DNA from: SAR324 cluster bacterium
Lineage (GTDB): Bacteria; SAR324; XYD2-FULL-50-16
DNA length: 64,000 nt
Reading direction: 5' to 3'
Assembly: GCA_028282885.1 (NCBI GenBank)
Contig: JANQGX010000012.1
Span: 186,001-250,000, forward strand
Below, piece by piece: positions 61,393 to 64,000 of this stretch. The position numbers were made by a program, and so were the translations under genes. The notes beneath the pieces were generated by a model. It was not told the DNA's origin. It did no database searches and saw only the letters and a program-made list of their open reading frames with translations. Every line of letters begins with the position of its first letter. Position 1 is the stretch's first letter.

Positions 61393-62232
61393 TTATCGGT
61401 TGTTTATCTGTTTCAGGGTGAATTTATTTAGCTTGACCTGATAGAGATGCTCCAGATAGTTCTCCCGTTCAATAATCTCTTCACCGTTCAAATGGATGGT
61501 GGCTGTATTACCGGTAGTCATGACCAGACTGTACTCCTCTTCGGCGGGCCATTCATACTTTTCACCTTTTTTCAGGCGTAATTCGAAGGAATCCTGACCA
61601 TCGATGGCTAACCTGATCCAGTCGTTTTCCAAAGCAACAATAGTCAAGGTAAGTGGACTGATAATGGTCGGTGTCGGTTCAACCACTTCCGGTTCAGCCT
61701 GCACGGATTCAACAGGGACAACAACCTCTGCCGGTTCTGGTTGAGCCGCTTCTTCCGGGGAAGCAACTGCCTGAACTGTCTCGACGGTGTTGTTTTTCAA
61801 GGCGAGGTCACCGGCCGGTTTTTTATAGAAGAAGTATACCCCGATCATCACAACGCAGATGAGGATAACTCCCAGTGAATAATAAAAAATTTTGTTCTTC
61901 GGTTCAGCCGTTTCAGTCTGGCTGGTGATAGCATCATTCTTGTGTGGTTGATCTTCGTTGGGCCCTTCATATGTTTGATTCAAAGCTTCAATCATCCAAT
62001 CACTTTCAAGGCCCAGCAATCGTGCATAGTTCCTGATAAATCCCCTGACAAAAACCAGTCCGGGAAGCGCATTCATGTTGCCTTCTTCAATATTCCTGAG
62101 ACAGGTCAGCGTTATTCTGGTGATTTCGGAGACGTGTTCCAGAGTGTAAGAGAGCTCCTCTCTTTTTCTCTTTAGGATAAGTCCGATACTGGTGAGATCG
62201 TTGTTTTCCGGAGTATATTGATTTTCTGTCAT
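61393..62232 (-). CDS. RodZ-like helix-turn-helix membrane protein
   Basis: RodZ links the MreB cytoskeleton to cell-wall synthesis. The 279-residue protein has a cytoplasmic HTH_25 domain (LTSIGLILKRKREELSYTLE with ITRITLTCLRNIEEGN, then VFVRGFIRNYARLLGL), a membrane helix (about 115-136), a Pro/Glu/Val-rich linker and a C-terminal DUF4115-like domain (PLTLTIVALENDWIRLAIDG). The ATG at 62232 is chosen over a TTG at 62262. No other cell-shape genes are adjacent. It lies upstream of the nucleotidylyltransferase gene. Confidence 0.85.
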   Translation of the reverse strand: MTENQYTPENNDLTSIGLILKRKREELSYTLEHVSEITRITLTCLRNIEEGNMNALPGLVFVRGFIRNYARLLGLESDWMIEALNQTYEGPNEDQPHKNDAITSQTETAEPKNKIFYYSLGVILICVVMIGVYFFYKKPAGDLALKNNTVETVQAVASPEEAAQPEPAEVVVPVESVQAEPEVVEPTPTIISPLTLTIVALENDWIRLAIDGQDSFELRLKKGEKYEWPAEEEYSLVMTTGNTATIHLNGEEIIERENYLEHLYQVKLNKFTLKQINNR

Positions 62233-62478
62233 TTCAGTAAGATGTTTATTAGTGTTGGTCAATTCAAACGCTAAATGCTGTGTGATGTCAGCTTCTGCTA
62301 TTAACTGTAATGATAATTCATTTTTTGAGATACAATATCAATTAACACTTTTAAATACCAGTAGATTCTTTATAATTTGCAGGCTTTGCAGGGTTAATCG
62401 GTGGAGGATCAATTCCAAGGATCGATGCTCCAAATCCGGCCCGGGAATGATTTCCGATTATTGCGAGGAGACACAATG

Positions 62479-63609
62479 CTATTGTAGGTGGAAGCCAAGG
62501 CATTCCAGGACCCGAAGATGATCCTTTTTTACGGGGGGATCAAAAAGGAGACGAAAGGCACTGAACTCGTTACGAAAAGAGTAGTTATTTCTCAGGGTTT
62601 TAAAAAATCCTCCGGGATTGTCTTGTTGATCATACTGCCTGAGTGTACGGTCGTCCTTATAGATGTCGTAAACCGATTTCATGACTTTGGCCAGGAAAGA
62701 TGAATCACCTGTTTCCTTTATCGTAAGGGATGAGATGGACTGATGATTGAAACGTGGGGAGATCCATTTCGGTTTCACCTGAAAATAGCGGCAGGCACTC
62801 TGATAAGCCATTTCTGTTGCCTTGATTTTTCCCTGGTAGGAGTAACCGGCAACATGAGGTGTTGCTATATCGGCCATTGAGTGGATTTCAGGGTTAAGAT
62901 TGGGTTCGTTTTCCCAAACGTCCAACATCAAACCTTGAAGTCGATCCGATATACCAAAAAGAGCTTCTTCCTGCAGCACACCACCGCGACTGGTGTTAAT
63001 CAGGATGACATCTTTGTCGATCTGGCTGAGATTGGATTTGTTTAATAGATGGTGAGTCGGATAGGATCCGGAGAAGGTCAGGGGGACATGTAATGAAATA
63101 ATATCGGAACTCGAAATCAGCTCTTTCAGCCCGACATAGGCAATTTCTTCCGAAGTCTCCGCTAAAGGAGGGTCGTTAAGCAGGCAATTCATACCAAGAC
63201 ATTTTGCCCTTCTAGAAAGCGCAGTCCCGGTATTGCCGGCACCGATTATACCTAGCGTTTTATCCTTGAGGCGAATGGATTTTTCCTCCGCCAGACGGAT
63301 GAGCCCATTGATGACGAAATCTCCGACAGCATCGGCATTTGCACCTGGAGCGGAGGAAAATCCAATCTTTTTCTCCTTTAACAGATTTAGATCAACATGA
63401 TCTGTTCCTGCCGTGGCTGTGGCGATGAATTTGAGTCTCGAATTCTTTACCAGCGCTTCAGATACTTTGGTAATGGTTCTGATAACCAGAATGTCAATAT
63501 CCGTGACTCTGTCGGAATCGATCCGGCTCCCATCCTCGGTAATAACTTCACCTATGGTAGAAAAGGCTTCTTCAGCAAACAGGATATCCTTGTCGACCAG
63601 TATTTTCAT
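62479..63609 (-). CDS. pdxB: Erythronate-4-phosphate dehydrogenase
   Basis: PdxB is an NAD-dependent 2-hydroxyacid dehydrogenase of the DXP-dependent pyridoxal 5'-phosphate pathway. The 376-residue protein has the Rossmann motif LGIIGAGNTGTALSRRAK, TATAGTDHVDLNLL, INTSRGGVLQEEAL, DVWENEPNLNPEI and HVAGYSYQGKIKATEMAYQS with the catalytic His, then the PdxB-specific C-terminal domain (about 290-376). The extra domain separates it from SerA-type enzymes. The 216-base spacer to the RodZ-like gene holds nothing distinctive. Confidence 0.93.
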   Translation of the reverse strand: MKILVDKDILFAEEAFSTIGEVITEDGSRIDSDRVTDIDILVIRTITKVSEALVKNSRLKFIATATAGTDHVDLNLLKEKKIGFSSAPGANADAVGDFVINGLIRLAEEKSIRLKDKTLGIIGAGNTGTALSRRAKCLGMNCLLNDPPLAETSEEIAYVGLKELISSSDIISLHVPLTFSGSYPTHHLLNKSNLSQIDKDVILINTSRGGVLQEEALFGISDRLQGLMLDVWENEPNLNPEIHSMADIATPHVAGYSYQGKIKATEMAYQSACRYFQVKPKWISPRFNHQSISSLTIKETGDSSFLAKVMKSVYDIYKDDRTLRQYDQQDNPGGFFKTLRNNYSFRNEFSAFRLLFDPPVKKDHLRVLECLGFHLQ

Positions 63610-63701
63610 TTCAATCTGTTCCGGCAGATTTCTTTTGTTATTTGGAACGGGTCAAAAAAATTGTCGTAACATGGTTTGATCTTATGATTCCAATGGGAGA
63701 A

Positions 63702-64000
63702 TCAGGTGGAATATTCAGCGTTAATATGAACGTATTCCGTGCTGAAATCACATCCCCAACCGCATACCGAAAAACCGCCGCGATGCAGATCGACCACAAT
63801 TCTGATATCAAAATCAGACATAGCCGTTGACAAAGCCGATCGATCAAACCGGACAGGCTCTCCCCTGTCAAAGATGGGTGTAGACTGAATTGATATGGAA
63901 ACGGGCTCGTTATCTTCAAATCCGGAATCAACCAATCCGTTTCCCATAGCCATGAGAATTCTGCCCCAGTTGGGATCATGGCCGTTAATGGCTGTTTTTA
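63702..64000 (-). CDS. argJ: Bifunctional ornithine acetyltransferase / N-acetylglutamate synthase ArgJ (3' part)
   Basis: The gene runs off the right edge. The visible 98 C-terminal residues begin KTAINGHDPNWGRILMAMGN, then continue through VSISIQSTPIFDRGEPVRFD, IVVDLHRGGFSVCGWGCDF and a final YVHINAEYST, all characteristic of ArgJ, which transfers acetyl from N-acetylornithine to glutamate in arginine synthesis. Only the part corresponding to the beta-chain end is seen; the self-cleaving ATML motif is outside. Confidence 0.93.
   Translation of the reverse strand, partial: KTAINGHDPNWGRILMAMGNGLVDSGFEDNEPVSISIQSTPIFDRGEPVRFDRSALSTAMSDFDIRIVVDLHRGGFSVCGWGCDFSTEYVHINAEYST

Noticed and set aside
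1..64000. CRISPR array or prophage
   Set aside because: No regularly spaced repeats, cas genes or phage structural genes were seen.

Overview
The window is about 64 kb of a Gram-negative, flagellated, oxygen-respiring bacterium. The evidence is many outer-membrane-type lipoproteins with lipoboxes, an aa3-type cytochrome c oxidase operon, FliD, FliS and flagellin, a LysM amidase and a RodZ-like protein. Base composition is moderate and genes are densely packed in short operons. Gene content (RibBA, PdxB, gamma-type glucokinase, RimP-NusA-IF2-RbfA without YlxR, LtaS-type sulfatase, clustered TPR lipoproteins) fits a proteobacterium-like lineage. Delta-like or SAR324-like is my best guess, but the class cannot be fixed from sequence inspection. 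I saw no rRNA, tRNA or CRISPR array.

Layout. 1-4.5 kb: FMN riboswitch with terminator, then ribD-ribE-ribBA-ribH. 4.6-7.4 kb, minus strand: an ATC-hydrolase-like protein, a metallophosphoesterase and a DUF4474-like protein. 7.7-9.6 kb: divergent rhodanese-ferritin fusion and ETHE1-type persulfide dioxygenase. 9.9-15.9 kb: DUF2231 membrane protein, DOMON protein, SCO protein, ctaD-E-F-C and a heme O synthase-like protein. 16.1-18.7 kb: START protein, unknown lipoprotein, RidA. 18.9-20.9 kb: a CBM9/DOMON-like plus fibronectin-III lipoprotein gene cut by an intact IS630-type element, with exactly reconstructable ends. 21.2-26.8 kb: LysE exporter, Acg-type nitroreductase, MarR regulator with a twin operator, CbiMQO metal transporter, PaaI thioesterase. 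27-32.2 kb: glucokinase, then sulfatase-surE-QueG-like-TerB. 32.3-38.6 kb: nitronate monooxygenase, LysM amidase, RluA-type pseudouridine synthase, CCA-type nucleotidyltransferase and CobA.

38.6-44.8 kb is a minus-strand run of five exported proteins: an LPP20/FlgT-like lipoprotein, a HEAT-repeat lipoprotein and three paralogous proteins with CsgG/TolB-like N-termini and C-terminal TPRs. It diverges from rimP-nusA-infB-rbfA (45.4-50.6 kb). I consider it the best candidate for an undescribed envelope system.

50.8-57.5 kb is a flagellar filament locus. Two near-consensus sigma-28 promoters precede a double-length fliD with three tandem inserted domains. fliS follows, then an unusual leader (strong hairpin, a 26-residue peptide copying the flagellin N-terminus, a coupled 66-residue ORF), then flagellin. 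57.5-64 kb, minus strand: HAD phosphatase, GlmS, a GlmU-like nucleotidylyltransferase with an altered signature loop, a RodZ-like protein, PdxB and the 3' end of argJ.
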